Source: Nelumbo lutea (taxonomy: Eukaryota > Streptophyta > Magnoliopsida > Proteales > Nelumbonaceae). From it: a stretch of 64,000 bases of DNA. The position numbers and the translations under genes are program-made. Below are positions 47,145 to 58,206 of this stretch, one piece after another. How positions within the stretch are numbered: the first letter of the stretch is position 1; each line of letters begins with the position of its first letter. The stretch spans positions 34,348,356 through 34,412,355 of the forward strand of contig JAKGHH010000007.1 in NCBI GenBank assembly GCA_022828595.1, written 5' to 3'. The notes beneath the pieces are model-generated. The model ran no database searches and was not told the origin of the DNA. It was given only the letters and a program-made list of their open reading frames with translations.

Positions 47145-48159
47145 TGGCGCGCAGTTCAAAAATTTAAAAATTTGAAAATCGTTGACGCACGTGAGCCACA
47201 CGCAGCCCGGGACTGACCCCTGAGCAAGCCAAGCCAACCCCGGTTGAGCCGTGAACACAAGTAGACCGAATCGCGCATTCCTGATCAAGGCCAAAGTGTC
47301 CCGAAGCAAATCTACCTGTTGTCCCGTGAACTCCCCACCTCTGGTCAAGACCCCGAGCACGGGGAGTGGGGGACACGTGGGAGCAACCGAGAGTGACCTG
47401 GCAGAAACGCTAGCTCGGCACGGCAGCAGGCCCACAACCCGAGCTCCAAGCTAAAGAGCCGAGCTCGAGGAGGAACCTGCAACCCGAGCTCCGAGCTAAA
47501 GAGAGCCGACCTCCCTCATGAACCTGCGAACCGAGCTTCGAACTAAAAAAGTCTCGAGCTCTCCCTTCGAGGTCCTGAGCCTTACAAGGAGCACCAAAGG
47601 CAAAAAACCTGAACTACCCACCTAGGGGTAGTTCGGGCCACACTCCAATCCGAACTCGAGACTTCACATTAAAAGACCACTTCGGCTCCAAATCGCCTGA
47701 CTGAGCAACAGTGCCTGACGCCCAGGAGACCGTACACGAAGGCGTGCACCTGACCGATAAGAGGACTGACACATGACAGCCGCCATCCAACGGCCACCTG
47801 CCACCGCCATCCCAGATGAATAGAGGCGGCCCTGGCAACTGGTAGTGGAGGTTATGACAACCGAACTGGCAGTTGACAGAAGGAAGCGACCCGATCTGGC
47901 AGAGGCATGGAAGTGAGCACACAGGGTGGTTATAAAAGGCCCCCTTCTCACGAAGAAGAGGGTAGGTGATTCTTGCGTTTTTCTGGTCTTAGAATTCCTC
48001 ATTTTCCTTACCTTCTGAAAGAGCACTAACTTGAGCTTCGGAGTGTTCCAACCGGTTTCCTCCTTAGAAGTCTTCATTTTCTTCATTGTTTCAGACACCT
48101 CTGATCTCGTCAGAAGCGAGGTAACTGACAGGTAGGACCGACCGGATTGCGCATCATCA
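47145..48159 (+). mobile_element. Tat-B-type 3'-end fragment 1
   Basis: It starts TTTGGCGCGCAGTTCAAAAAT and contains the polypurine tract region (47355-47375) and an LTR end (47438-48159, TATAAAAG at about 47931). It matches 45079-46091. There is no gag, pol or 5' LTR. Its right flank GAAGTCATTAATTATTTTGAG is the same as that of Tat-B, while the left end is an abrupt join into AT-rich array DNA. Confidence 0.85.
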
Positions 48160-48584
48160 GAAGTCATTAATTATTTTGAGTTCCCCTCTCTTTGAAAAAG
48201 TTGACTCATCATCATCATCAATGACAACAACTTGATAAAAATAGGTAAATATCATTAATTTATTTATTTTTTGTTTTGGAAAACTGAGTAAGTGAAAAAT
48301 AAAATGGTTAGCATTGCAAATGAAAAGTTATTTGGATTTTTGCAAAAAAAAATTATTGAACATAAAATACCAATTACTCAAAAATAAGGTCGCTAATGAA
48401 AAAGTAATTAAAATTATTCTGTAAATTATAATTTTAAGAAATTAATAATTAATAATTGTCCGAATTAAAATGGGTAATTTCAACAAATAATTTTAAGTAA
48501 TTAAATTTTGCTATTAACATTTTTTTATAATAATCAGTATTATTAATAAATTAATAATTGTGAAATCAATAATAATAATAAGTA

Positions 48585-48653
<69 letters not shown>

Positions 48654-49036
48654 GTGTGTATTGATTTTGAAATTCTTAATACTAAAGTATTGTTATTATT
48701 ATTATTACCTACTATTATTATTTATATTAAGTAAATAATTTTTTATAATTATGATTTTAGTTAATTCATAAAATAATATTTGCTTTTATAATTCTTTAAG
48801 TTTAACAATATTTAATAATTGAAAGTTTTATAATTTAACTTTAACTAACTGAAATATTTATTGGAGAATAATAATAGTATTAATTACAATTACTTGTAAT
48901 AATAATAATGTAAATAAGTAACACTAACAATATTTTTATAAAATTCTTATATCCCAATTAATAATTAACATTTTTAAAATACTTATTAATTATCATTAAT
49001 TAATTAAAATTCCAAAGTAATAATTATCATCACTAG
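48160..49036 (+). repeat. AT-rich array unit, left flank of Tat-C
   Basis: It starts GAAGTCATTAATTATTTTGAG and has a (TTA)n run (48588-48652) directly before TGTGTGTATTGATTTTGAAAT. It ends with ACTAG (49032-49036), the target-site duplication of Tat-C. Confidence 0.88.
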
Positions 49037-49898
49037 TGATGAAGGAAGATTTGGCCCGACCACATCATCACTCAACACGTGGCAAAGACAAACAGCTCGA
49101 AACAACAGCGCGCCCAGGGCGCGAGCACCAAAGGGAGGAACCAGCAGTTCGAACTCCCTACTAGCAGTCCGAACTCTCTACTAGGAGCCCGAGCTTCCTA
49201 CTAAGAACCCGAACTCCCTACTAGGAGCCCAAGCTCCCTACAAGGAACCCGAACTCCCTACTAGGAGCCCGAGCTCCCTACAAGGAGCCCGAACTCTCCC
49301 TTAGGCCCCGAGCCTCACAAGGCAGTGACCCGAACTGGCCCGCCTCATGGCAGTTTGGGACACTCCCTATCCGAACTCAAGACTTCATCTCGCTCACCAC
49401 TCCAGCACTTCACCTCCAGGACGCTAGACTGAACAAACATACCATACCTGACATCGAGGATGTTCGTATCCAAGGGCAGCGCACCTGATTGACTTGGGAT
49501 GTGACGCTTGACAACCGCATTTCAAATGGCCACCTGCCACTGTCGTCACCAGCCGCAGAGACGGCTCCGATAAAGGGAGCAGTGGCGGTTCTGCCTAGCT
49601 AGAGGGGATGACTTCCGAACTGGCAGGAGCTCAAAAATAATCATACCCGACCTGACAGAAGTTTAGGAGTGAATGCGCGAGGTGGTTATAAAAGGCTTTC
49701 TGCCCCCCAAGAACAAGGTATGTGAACTTTGCGCCATCTGGTTTTATCTTGCCTTTGAGAGAATTCTAACTTGAGCTTCGGAGCAATCTCACCGGGTTCT
49801 CCCTGGAGTTTCCTCATCTTCTCCGTTACAGGTTCCCTGTAGCTCCATTCAGAGGCAAGGTCGTTGACAGATAGGACCGGCCGGATTGCACACCATCA
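49037..49898 (+). repeat. Tat-C 5' LTR
   Basis: It runs from TGATGAAGGAAGATTTGGCC to CACCATCA. TATAAAAG is at 49687-49694. A minisatellite of eight 20 bp units (GAACCCGAACTCCCTACTAG type) occupies 49143-49300. Confidence 0.95.
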
Positions 49899-49899
49899 A

Positions 49900-49917
49900 T
49901 TGGCGCCGTCTGTGGGA
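49900..49917 (+). promoter_or_regulatory. Tat-C primer-binding site
   Basis: TGGCGCCGTCTGTGGGAA starts one base after the LTR (spacer AT at 49898-49899). The first nine bases match the complement of a plant tRNA-Asp 3' end; the remainder diverges, so the tRNA assignment is tentative. Confidence 0.75.
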
Positions 49918-49979
49918 ACGCTTCTAAAAGCCACGCTCTAAAACTCTCTTAACCTCTTCTTCCAAAAATCCCAACACTT

Positions 49980-51950
49980 ATGGCTTCTTCCAGCAATGCC
50001 GGACGTGGCACAGAGACGAACACCACCGAGGAGCAACTCCAAGCTCCCGTGGTATGCATCAGACAGTTCACCATCCCCCTTCCGGTGGATGGGATCCCTG
50101 ATTGAATGCGCCTCAAACAGTGGCGCCGTATACCTTCCTGCCATGAGCATCCCTCTTCCACTCCCTATCGAAACAACTTTTGCCGAACCAACTGCTGCCC
50201 TCCTGGCGACCCGCCAGAGCCAGTTTGACGACCTGATGCAATGCATGCGGGCAATGCAAGCCCAAATGCAACAATTCCAGCAGCATCAACTCCAGCAGCA
50301 CCAAGTACTACACCACCTCTCTCAACAGCACTACTAGCAGCAGTTCCCCCAACTACCCCTGAACCAATCACTGCTTCCACCTCGGCACCCTGCTCTGAAG
50401 CCGGTTAAGGCCTCCCCTCAGGGTGGACGCCCCCACCAGGGAGAAGCCTCCCGGCCCAGAACCCCCTAACAGCCAGGCCTCCTCCCCGGCCGAAGGGAAA
50501 GAAAAATCACCCCTGCCTCACAGCTCGCGGGGGGGTCGGGAACCTCGCCCGCAAAGTCAGCACCTCGGCGATCCAAGCCTGAGTTCCCGCTCACGGAGAA
50601 TCGGTTTAGTGCCCTAGCAGCAGACTACCAACATTCCGGGCCAATCGAGCTCGGCAACATAGAGGCCAGCAGCGCCAGTACCAGGCCCGCTCAGCGAAGG
50701 TGCCGACGAAGTCACCGAACTGCCACCCGTGTCCTGCCCGAGCTTAGAGGTAAGGAAGAGACAAGCTCGGACGAGGTAAAAGCTGCCCCAATTCTCTTAG
50801 TTCCTTCCCCCCTCGCATCAGAACTCCTGGTAGTCCCCATGCCCAGAGACTTCAAACTCCCCCCTTTAGACAAGTATGATGGGTCCTTTGACCCAAACGA
50901 CCACGTCGATGCTTTCCAGCCCCAAATGCACCTCGCTAGGGCCAGTGAGTCATGCATGTGCGTGGCCTTCACCACCACTTTAAGGGGGCTGGCCCGCACC
51001 TGGTACAGGAACCTAGCCCCCGGGTCAATAAGAAGCAGGACCCAGTTCTTGCAGGTCTTCACCGCACACTTCATTACCAGCAAGCAGTGCCCTAGAACCG
51101 AGGAAAGCATCTTCGGAGTAGTCTAGAGAGAAGGAGAATCCATCCGGGGCTACATCAAGCGGTTCAATGAAGCATGCTTGCAGATACTGCGATTAGACCC
51201 CGTAGTACAGCTCACAGCGACCAAGAGAGGAGTAACACACAAGGAGTTTAAATGGCACATGGTAGCCAGCCAACCCGCAACCGTGGCCGAATTCCTCAAA
51301 CTTGCAGACAAGTTCATGAGAACAGAGGAAGAGATCAACCAAAGGACCGAAGGTGGGGTCGAGAAAAGGAAAAGAGAAGGTGAGCCCTCCAACCCAGGTG
51401 ACAGAAGAAACCCGGCCTGGGAGCTGAAGCCGAGCCAGCCGTCTCGAGCTCCCTTAGCAGTTCGGATGGATTACACACCATTAAACACGAGGCAGACCGA
51501 GATCTTGATGACGATCAAAGATGCCCCATACGTAAAGTGGTCACCTCGCCTAAAAGGGAACCCAAATGAGAGAAATAAAAATCCGTACTGTAGTTTTCAT
51601 AGAGATCACGGTTATAGTACCGAACAATGTAATAATCTCCAAGACCAGATAGAGGGACTCATCCATCGCGGATACTTGAAAAATTTTGTACAACATAATA
51701 ATAATAATAACAATAAAGCAGGTCGGCAAGGGGAGCACGAAAAAGATGCCCCCGAATCCAGCAGCAGACCAGCCGAAGCGTCGCAACGACAGCCTCCGAA
51801 AGAGAGGCCAGTTCGGGGAACCATCCATGTAATAGTGGGAGGTTCGGTGGTAGCAGGGTGTATTTCGGCAGCAGCCCGGACGTCAGTCTGCGAGGCAGCC
51901 TGAGAAGAACAGAACCCTCCAAAGAGGCTGAAGACAGAAGAATCAATCTT
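49980..51950 (+). pseudogene. Tat-C gag
   Basis: The ATG is at 49980 (M-A-S-S-S-N-A-G-R-G), with an early stop near 50104 and a frame change. The DLMQCMRAMQAQMQQFQQ block is at 50228-50282. The Gag core at 50839-51126 (RDFKLPPLDKYDGSFDPNDH, RTWYRNLAPGSIRSRTQFLQVF) ends at a stop at 51124-51126. The frame 51178-51903 carries the rest of the core and an intact knuckle CSFHRDHGYSTEQC (about 51590-51631). The stop at 51901-51903 separates it from protease. Confidence 0.88.
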
Positions 51951-52400
51951 CTTAACGCAAGACGATGCGCGAGGTGTCCACTACCCCCACGATGACGCGC
52001 TCTTCATAAAACTAAGGATCAACAACTTCGAGGTCAGGCGCGTACTTGTGGATTCAGGTAGTTCGGCAGACATCCTCTTCAAGTCGGCATTTGACCAGCA
52101 ACAATTGAGAAGCGAGCTGAAGCCCTCGAACACTCCCTGGTGAGCTTTAGCAGAGAGGAAGTCAGGCCCTCGGAAAGATAACAGTACCTGTGGAAGTTGG
52201 CACATGGCCCTGTGCGGTCAGACTCAACCACGATTTCTTGGTGATCGCGACCCCCTCCCCATATAATGCCATAATAGGACGGCCAATTTACGCATATTCT
52301 GCGGGCAGTGGTCTCCACCTACTATCTGGCAATGAAGTTCCCAACAGACTTCGGTGTGGGGTAACGCGGGGCGACCAGCTTGAGTCCCGCAAGTGTTATG
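51951..52400 (+). pseudogene. Tat-C protease region
   Basis: HYPHDDALFIKLRINNFEVR leads to an intact active-site motif VDSGSSADILF (about 52048-52080). A frame change near 52135 and another near 52290 split the following NTP, VEVGTWPCAVRLNHDFLVI and PSPYNAIIGRPI segments. The order and motifs are those of Tat-A. Confidence 0.85.
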
Positions 52401-53450
52401 TTGCTGCCTTGAAGGGAAAAACCAAGGCAACCGACGACCTCGAGCTGGAGCGGCCAAAGGAGCAAGGCGAGGAACGAGCTTTGCCCACGGAGGAAACAGT
52501 CGCAATTCTGACTTCGGCTATGGATCTAGCTCAGACAATACAGATCGGTGCTTCCGTCAAAGAGCCTCTACGAACTAAACTGGTGAGTTTCTTACTTCAA
52601 AATTTAAATATTTTTGCATGGTTCATGGCGGATATACCCGATATTGACCCTGGCCTTATAACTCACAAACTTAACACAGACCCTGTAGTCAGACCCATTA
52701 GACAGAAAAAACGCAACTTAGCCCCAGAACACTGGAGGGCAGTCGACGAGGAGGTCGAAAAGCTCATCGCAGCAGACTTCATAAGGGAAGTTCATTACCC
52801 GAGATGGGTAGCCAACCCAGTACTGGTGAAAAGGGCAAACGACAAGTGGCGCATGTGCGTCGACTACACCGACCTGAACTGAGTTTGCCCAAAAGACTGT
52901 TTCCCCCTCCCCAGAATTGACCGCCTAGTAGACGCAACCTCGGGACCTGAGCTGCTGAGCTTCTTGGACGCCTACTCAAAGTTACAACCAAATCAGGATG
53001 GACCAATCCGATGAGGAAAAAACCAGCTTCATAACCGAGTTTCGGCCTGTACTGTTACAAGGTCATGCCCTTCGGACTGAAGAATGCTGGGGCGACCTTC
53101 CAAAGACTTGTAAATAAGCTATTTCGGCCCTTAATTGGCACGAAAATAGAGTGTTATGTAGACGACATGGTCGTCAAGACGCAGTTCTCACAGGAGTTAA
53201 TACAAGACTTAGATTTTGTTTTCCAAATTCTGCGTCGATTTAGCATGAAACAAAACCCCAACAAATGTGTCTTCGGTGTCACCTCGAGTAAGTTCCTAGG
53301 GTACATTGTCAACCGGCGTAGTATTGAGGTCAACCCAGACAAGATAAAGGCCATCCTAGATATGAGACCACCTCGGAAAGTGAAAGAAGTTCAGAGGCTA
53401 AACGGTCGCATAGCCGCTTTGAGCCGCTTCATGTCCAAATCAGCAAACCA
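52401..53450 (+). pseudogene. Tat-C reverse transcriptase
   Basis: The frame 52190-52882 ends KWRMCVDYTDLN at a stop (52880-52882). PRIDRLVDATSG and LLSFLDAYS follow, then a frame change near 52978. From 53065 the frame is open through MPFGLKNAGATFQRL, YVDD (53155-53166), NPNKCVFGVTSSKFLGYIVN and AILDMRPPRKVKEVQRLNGR. Only two or three lesions break the domain. Confidence 0.9.
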
Positions 53451-54500
53451 CTGTCTGCCTTTCTTTAAGGCAATCAAAGGCAAAGGGTTCGAATGGACCC
53501 GAGATTGCCAGATCGCATTCGACAAGCTAAAAACCTACCTCGCCACTGTGCCAACCTTAGCTAGACCCGAGGAAGGCAAGGTCTTAGAACTGTACCTCTC
53601 GGCAAGTGACGAGGTGGTCAGTTTGGTACTAATAAAAGAAGTAGATCGGGTCCAGTGGCTCGTCTACTATGTTAGTAAAATTCTGCAGGGAGCAGAGATG
53701 AGATACCCGCAGATAGAAAAACTAGCGTACGCACTTGTAATTGCAGCTCGGAAACTCCGCCCATATTTCTAGGCTCACACTGTCATCGTCTTGACTGACA
53801 AACCTCTGAGGCAAGTCTTACTCAAGCCCGATGTTTCCGGTTGGCTGACAAAGTGGGCCATCGAGCTCAGCGAGTACGACCTCCAGTATAAGCCATGAAC
53901 TGCTATTAAGGCCCAAGCCTTGGCAGATTTTATCGCCGAGTGCACGTTCAGCCTCAAAGTCCCTAGGCCGGTTGAGCCTGAGATCCCCAATTTGGGCGAG
54001 CCCGGAGCTCCCAAGCCAATAGAGTCTGAACCCCATGAAGTAGCAGCCAGTGTGGCATCTCTCCTGGTTAGGCCAAACACGAACTGGGATGAGGAGCCCT
54101 AGATCCTTCACGTAGATGGCTCCTCGAATCAGCAGGGCAGTGGGGCTGGAATAGTCTTACGTGGCCCAGGTGGCACGAAGTTGGAATAGCACTACGCTTT
54201 GAGTTCGCGGCATCCAACAATGAGGCGGAGTACGAGGCACTGATAGCCAGGCTGAACTTAGCACAAAAGGTAAGAGCAAAGCACATAGTTATCTACAGTG
54301 ATTCTCAGCTCGTGGTCAACCAGGTTACGGGCGAATACGAAGCACGCGAGCTCTCTATGATCGCATACTTGGTGAAAGTAAAGGAGGCTCTGCTCAACTT
54401 CCAGTCACACTTCATCAGGCAAATCCCGAGGTCAGAGAACACTGAGGCCGACGCCCTGTCTCGGTTAGCCAGCACGAGTCATAACACCATGAGAACCGTG
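53451..54500 (+). pseudogene. Tat-C RNase H region
   Basis: The connection segment continues in frame to 53772 (LPFFKAIKGKGFEWT, LYLSASDEVVSLVLIKE, VYYVSKILQGAEMRYP, IEKLAYALVIAARKLRPYF, stop). RNase H proper starts with a stop at 54100 next to ILHVDGSSNQQG, then a frame change near 54186 inside the second-acid block. IYSDSQLVVNQVTGEYEAR (54292-54350) and IPRSENTEADALS (54424-54460) are intact. Confidence 0.87.
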
Positions 54501-55823
54501 TACATAGAGGACTTACCTCGGCCTAGCATTCTCGGTGGGGCAGAGGCGGTCGCTCCCGTCCTTGAAGCAGAGCCGAGATGGATTGACCCACTTACGAGCT
54601 TCTTGCTAGATGGAACCCTCCCTGTGAACCGCAATGCAGCCAAGAGGGTGCAATGTCGGCCAGCCAAATACGTCATAATAGACGAACGGTTGTACCGACG
54701 GTCTTACATGCTCCCCTACCTGCGTTGCTTGCGACCTGCCGAAGCGGAACTCGTACTACGCAATACCCACGAAGGTCTGTGCGGCGGACACTTGGGGGTA
54801 GAGCCCTCGCCCAAAAGGCACTTCGACAAGGATACTACTGGCCAACGATGAAGGCAGAGGCGGTTGAGCTCGTCAAGAAATGCGACAAGTGCTAGAAGCA
54901 CGCCAATATCCACCATCAGTCTGCTGCCGACCTCAAGTACCTCACCAGTCCATGGCCCTTTGCGCAATGGGGCATCGACCTCCTGGGGCCTTTCCCGCTA
55001 GCAACAGGTGGGAGAAAGTTCCTAGTGGTGGTAGTAGATTATTTCACAAAGTGGATAGAGGCTGAACCTTTAGCAACGGTCACAACCTGAAACATACAGA
55101 ACTTCTTTTGGAGGAACATAGTATGTCGCTTCGGGCTACCTCGGGTACTGATCTCCGACAACGGAAAGCAGTTCGAGGATATCATGTTCCAAGAATGGTG
55201 CCAAGATATGGGAGTTTCGTCAGAACTTCACATCGGTCGCACACCCGCAAGCAAACGGTCAAACATAAGTAATGAACAGAGCCATCCTCGGCGGATTGAA
55301 AGCACAACTGGACCGAGCTAAAGGGTTGTGGGTGGACGAGCTACCAAGTGTTCTATGGGCTCACTGAACTATGGAAAAAACTGCTACGGGAGAAACCCCC
55401 TTTAACCTCACCTACGACACCGAAGCGGTAATCCCAGCGGATATCAAAATACCTACACTGTGACTAGAAAGATATGACGATCAGTCAAACGGAGATGAGT
55501 TGCGTACCAACCTCGATCTACTGGACGAAGTAAGAGACCTTGCATACATCCGGACCGCAGCTTACCAGCAAAGAGTAGCTCGGTACTACAATGCCAGAGT
55601 AAAAAAGCAAAACTTCCGCGTCACCGACCTGGTCCTCCGTAAGATCATGGCACCCGAACCCGGCGTGGGCAAACTCGGACCAAATTGGGAAGGGCCCTAC
55701 AGAGTAAAAAAAGCACTTAGGGGGGCATACGAGCTCGAAACCTTAGAGGGTAAGCAAGTACCCCGAGCATGGAACATCGTCAACTTAAGGCGATACTACC
55801 TAATAGACCACCAAGCGAGGTAG
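54501..55823 (+). pseudogene. Tat-C integrase
   Basis: The zinc-binding segment (54640-54930) is split by a frame change near 54810 and a stop in KCDKC-*-KHANIHH (54892-54894). The core reads VVVDYFTKWIEAE (55027-55060), VLISDNGKQFEDI (55147-55185) and a damaged third-acid motif ANGQT-*-V in which the glutamate codon is a stop (55266-55268). The C-terminal frame 55500-55823 is open: YYNARVKKQNFRVTDLVLRK, NWEGPYRVKKAL, WNIVNLRRYYLI, stop at 55821. Confidence 0.88.
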
Positions 55824-55825
55824 AT

Positions 55826-55851
55826 ACCGAGCTAACGAAAGTACCTCGGCA
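55826..55851. repeat. Tat-C single hairpin after integrase
   Basis: It reads ACCGAGCTAACGAAAGTACCTCGGCA, with CCGAG pairing with CTCGG. It is the counterpart of the Tat-A and Tat-B hairpin arrays and lies three bases after the integrase stop. Confidence 0.7.
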
Positions 55852-56113
55852 CAGGCAATCTAAGAAAAGTGAGCCAAAAGCAAAGCAGAGACAAGCTAAT
55901 AGGGACATCGACGTCGGCATCTCAGAGTATTAAACACCAAAATAGGCTGCGCGAATGCAGTAACTCGGGCAGGAAACAGACCGAACGTATGGTCAGCTCA
56001 GCAAATACGTTCAGTTCGGGAGAAAGAACAACCAACACTTAACCAAAAGAAGTCATTCCATTTCCAATAAGGGAGTGTACATTTCAAAAAAAAAAAAATT
56101 TACAGGCCTGGAG

Positions 56114-58025
56114 CTACTTCTTCATTATCGGAAGGCACTTCAACAATACCCGAAGGCCCTGCCTCGCCCTCGAATCTGGCTCACCATCAGCAGCATTGGC
56201 TATCTCCTGAGTTATGCGCGAAGTGGATATAACACTGATGTCGAGCTCGGGGTACGTATTCCGGATCATCCACCGGCTTAGTTTAAAACCCCTCCTGTAC
56301 GAATCCACCATCAGATCATCAAAGTGTGGCGAAGCGATGTACTCATCGACGGCTTTCTTCTTGGCATCTTCGATACTTTGAGAAAAGATCTGTGTCCTCT
56401 CCCTAATGTCCTCCTGAAGGTACTCAACCTGATGCTGCAGATCCAGCCTCAGGTCCGCCATGTGCTTCACCACTACTCCCATGGCCTCGGCGTCTCTCTG
56501 AGACCTCGCCTGCCTGATCTGTGCAACGCGAGTAGCCTCCTCAGCAGCACGAGCAGCTGCTTCAGCAGCTCGCGAAGTCGTCTCGGCAGCACGAAGAGCC
56601 TCTTCGGCAGCTCGCACCTGCCTCGAGCTCCTTTCCACCTGGGCCGGCAAGGCGTGGATAGATGAGTTCACCTACCAAAAAGAACAAGTGATCAAAAGAA
56701 CCAACAGAAGAATACAAGCATAAGAGCTCTAAAAAAGGGAGATCACTTACCATGGCATGAGTGATGGCACGACAGGCCACTTGATGCAGAGGGAGATCAG
56801 TCCACGCCGCGACCTCCTCGGGGAAAATGGCCTCCTTACTCTTCTGAAGAGTGTGGGTCGGCGACAGCACACTCCTAAAATCCCCTGGGGCCCCCGAGCC
56901 TGAGGGCCCAACTCGTGTATGAGCAGACCCAGAGTAAGTAGTCTCAGCATAAGGGACCCCTGCCGCCTCTTGCATTGGAGGAACCATCTCGGGCTCCCTG
57001 GGCAGATCCTTTGACGGGTAGTCCGGCACCTCAGGCTCCGCATCCCGGGGCAGCTCGGTGTGAGTTTGCTTGGCGACTCGCTTCCTCCTCTTCATGCCTT
57101 GGAACAAGTGCCCACCACGGGTCCTTTTTGAGTCCATCACACCTGCGAAAAAGAGTTCGACATCAGTAAAAAACAAGAGAGGCAGAGCAAAACAGAACCT
57201 CTAAGTGAGGAACCTACCCGAACTCAGGCCGGCCGCAATGAGCTTGGCCTTCGTCAGATACTGTTGACACTTTAGCCCAAGCCGCGCCCATTGCCGGAGG
57301 CCCTTCACCATCTCTTTGTCAAGCATAAACACCGGAGTCAGAGGCGGCCATCCCCACCCGGTCTGAAATGGCCACCCTAGTACACTTCGCACCCCGAAGT
57401 AGTCCCGCTTCCACGCCGGGACCTTGTTGGGAAGTTCATGTAAGAGCATAAAACCTAGGCGAGGAGACAAGTAATATGCCTGCCTATGCTCGAGAAGGGG
57501 ACCCGCTTGCTTCTAAAGCATTAAAATAGAAGAGAATATCTCCAAGTCTAAAGAAAAGCCCTGTTTGCAAAATAGGGAGATTTTCGCCACCAAGTTACGA
57601 ATGGAGTTCGAGTGAATCTGGCCGACAGTAATGCCAAAGTGGTTCATGACCTCGACAAGAAGGGGGTGGAAAGGCAGTCGCAGCCCCGCAATGAGCTGCT
57701 CCCGGAATATCACGATCTCTTCAGGACCGTGTTCCCAAGGAAAGCTACCCGAAGGTATGAAATAAGTGTACTCCCTAGGCAAGTTATAATAGGTAATAAG
57801 GGATTGGAGCCCCTCATGCATCATGGTCGAAGGGACAAACTTGTCTAACATCCGACCCCGACGAGAGGTGGACGCCAAACTACCCGAGGCGCCTCGGCCT
57901 ACGAGTTCAAACTCTTCCTCAAGCTCTACCTCCGGCTCGCTAGAACTATCAAGGGATGCAACTCAGTTCGTGGAACCTGCATCGGACCCACTTGAAGGAC
58001 CGTCTGAGCTATCTGAGCTAGACAT
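56114..58025 (-). CDS. Tat-C antisense gene, three exons, nearly intact (two in-frame stops)
   Basis: On the minus strand exon 1 is 58025-57218 (808 nt), exon 2 is 57142-56751 (392 nt) and exon 3 is 56671-56114 (558 nt). They total 1,758 nt, a multiple of three, giving 585 residues. Introns are GTAGGT...TTCGCAG (phase 1) and GTAAGT...GGTAG (phase 0, 79 nt). Exon 1 encodes an acidic, Ser-rich leader, then the Transposase_28-like domain: SLITYYNLPREYTYFIPSG, SFPWEHGPEEIVIFREQL, EVMNHFGITVGQIHSNSIRN, LLHELPNKVPAWKRDYFGV. Exon 2 is basic at first (KRRKRVAKQ) and then Pro/Gly-rich, suggesting a nuclear signal. Exon 3 is a long Ala/Arg/Glu coiled coil followed by HMADLRLDLQHQVEYLQEDI and RGFKLSRWMIRNTYPELD. 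Stops are TGA at 57965-57963 (same codon as in Tat-B) and TAG at 57515-57513 (this copy only). Its role is unknown; it may act in integration targeting or silencing control. Confidence 0.78.
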
Positions 58026-58198
58026 CGAGGAGTAAGGTGGATTCCAGGAAGGTACTCACCCAGAAAAAGGCTGAAACAGACTACGGGAACTCGAACGAGC
58101 GAAAACCTTGAACGCGAACTGAAAGCCTGGACGTGAGCTGAAACTCGGACGCGAGCTCGAGAGAAGCACAGAAGTGACAGCGACTGGGGTCCCCCCAC

Positions 58199-58206
58199 TA
58201 TTTATA
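58199..58206 (-). promoter_or_regulatory. TATA box of the Tat-C antisense gene
   Basis: The minus strand reads TATAAATA within CACTGTGGG-TATAAATA-GTGGGGGGACCCCAG. It is 174 bp upstream of the ATG at 58025. The flanking GTGGGGGACCCCAGTC is shared with Tat-B. Confidence 0.72.

Noticed and set aside
51550..51946. Minus-strand frames with tyrosine or leucine runs opposite Tat-C gag
   Set aside because: They are shadows of gag and its (AAT)n asparagine run. The same artefact occurs in Tat-A (about 19900-20060) and Tat-B (38755-39021).
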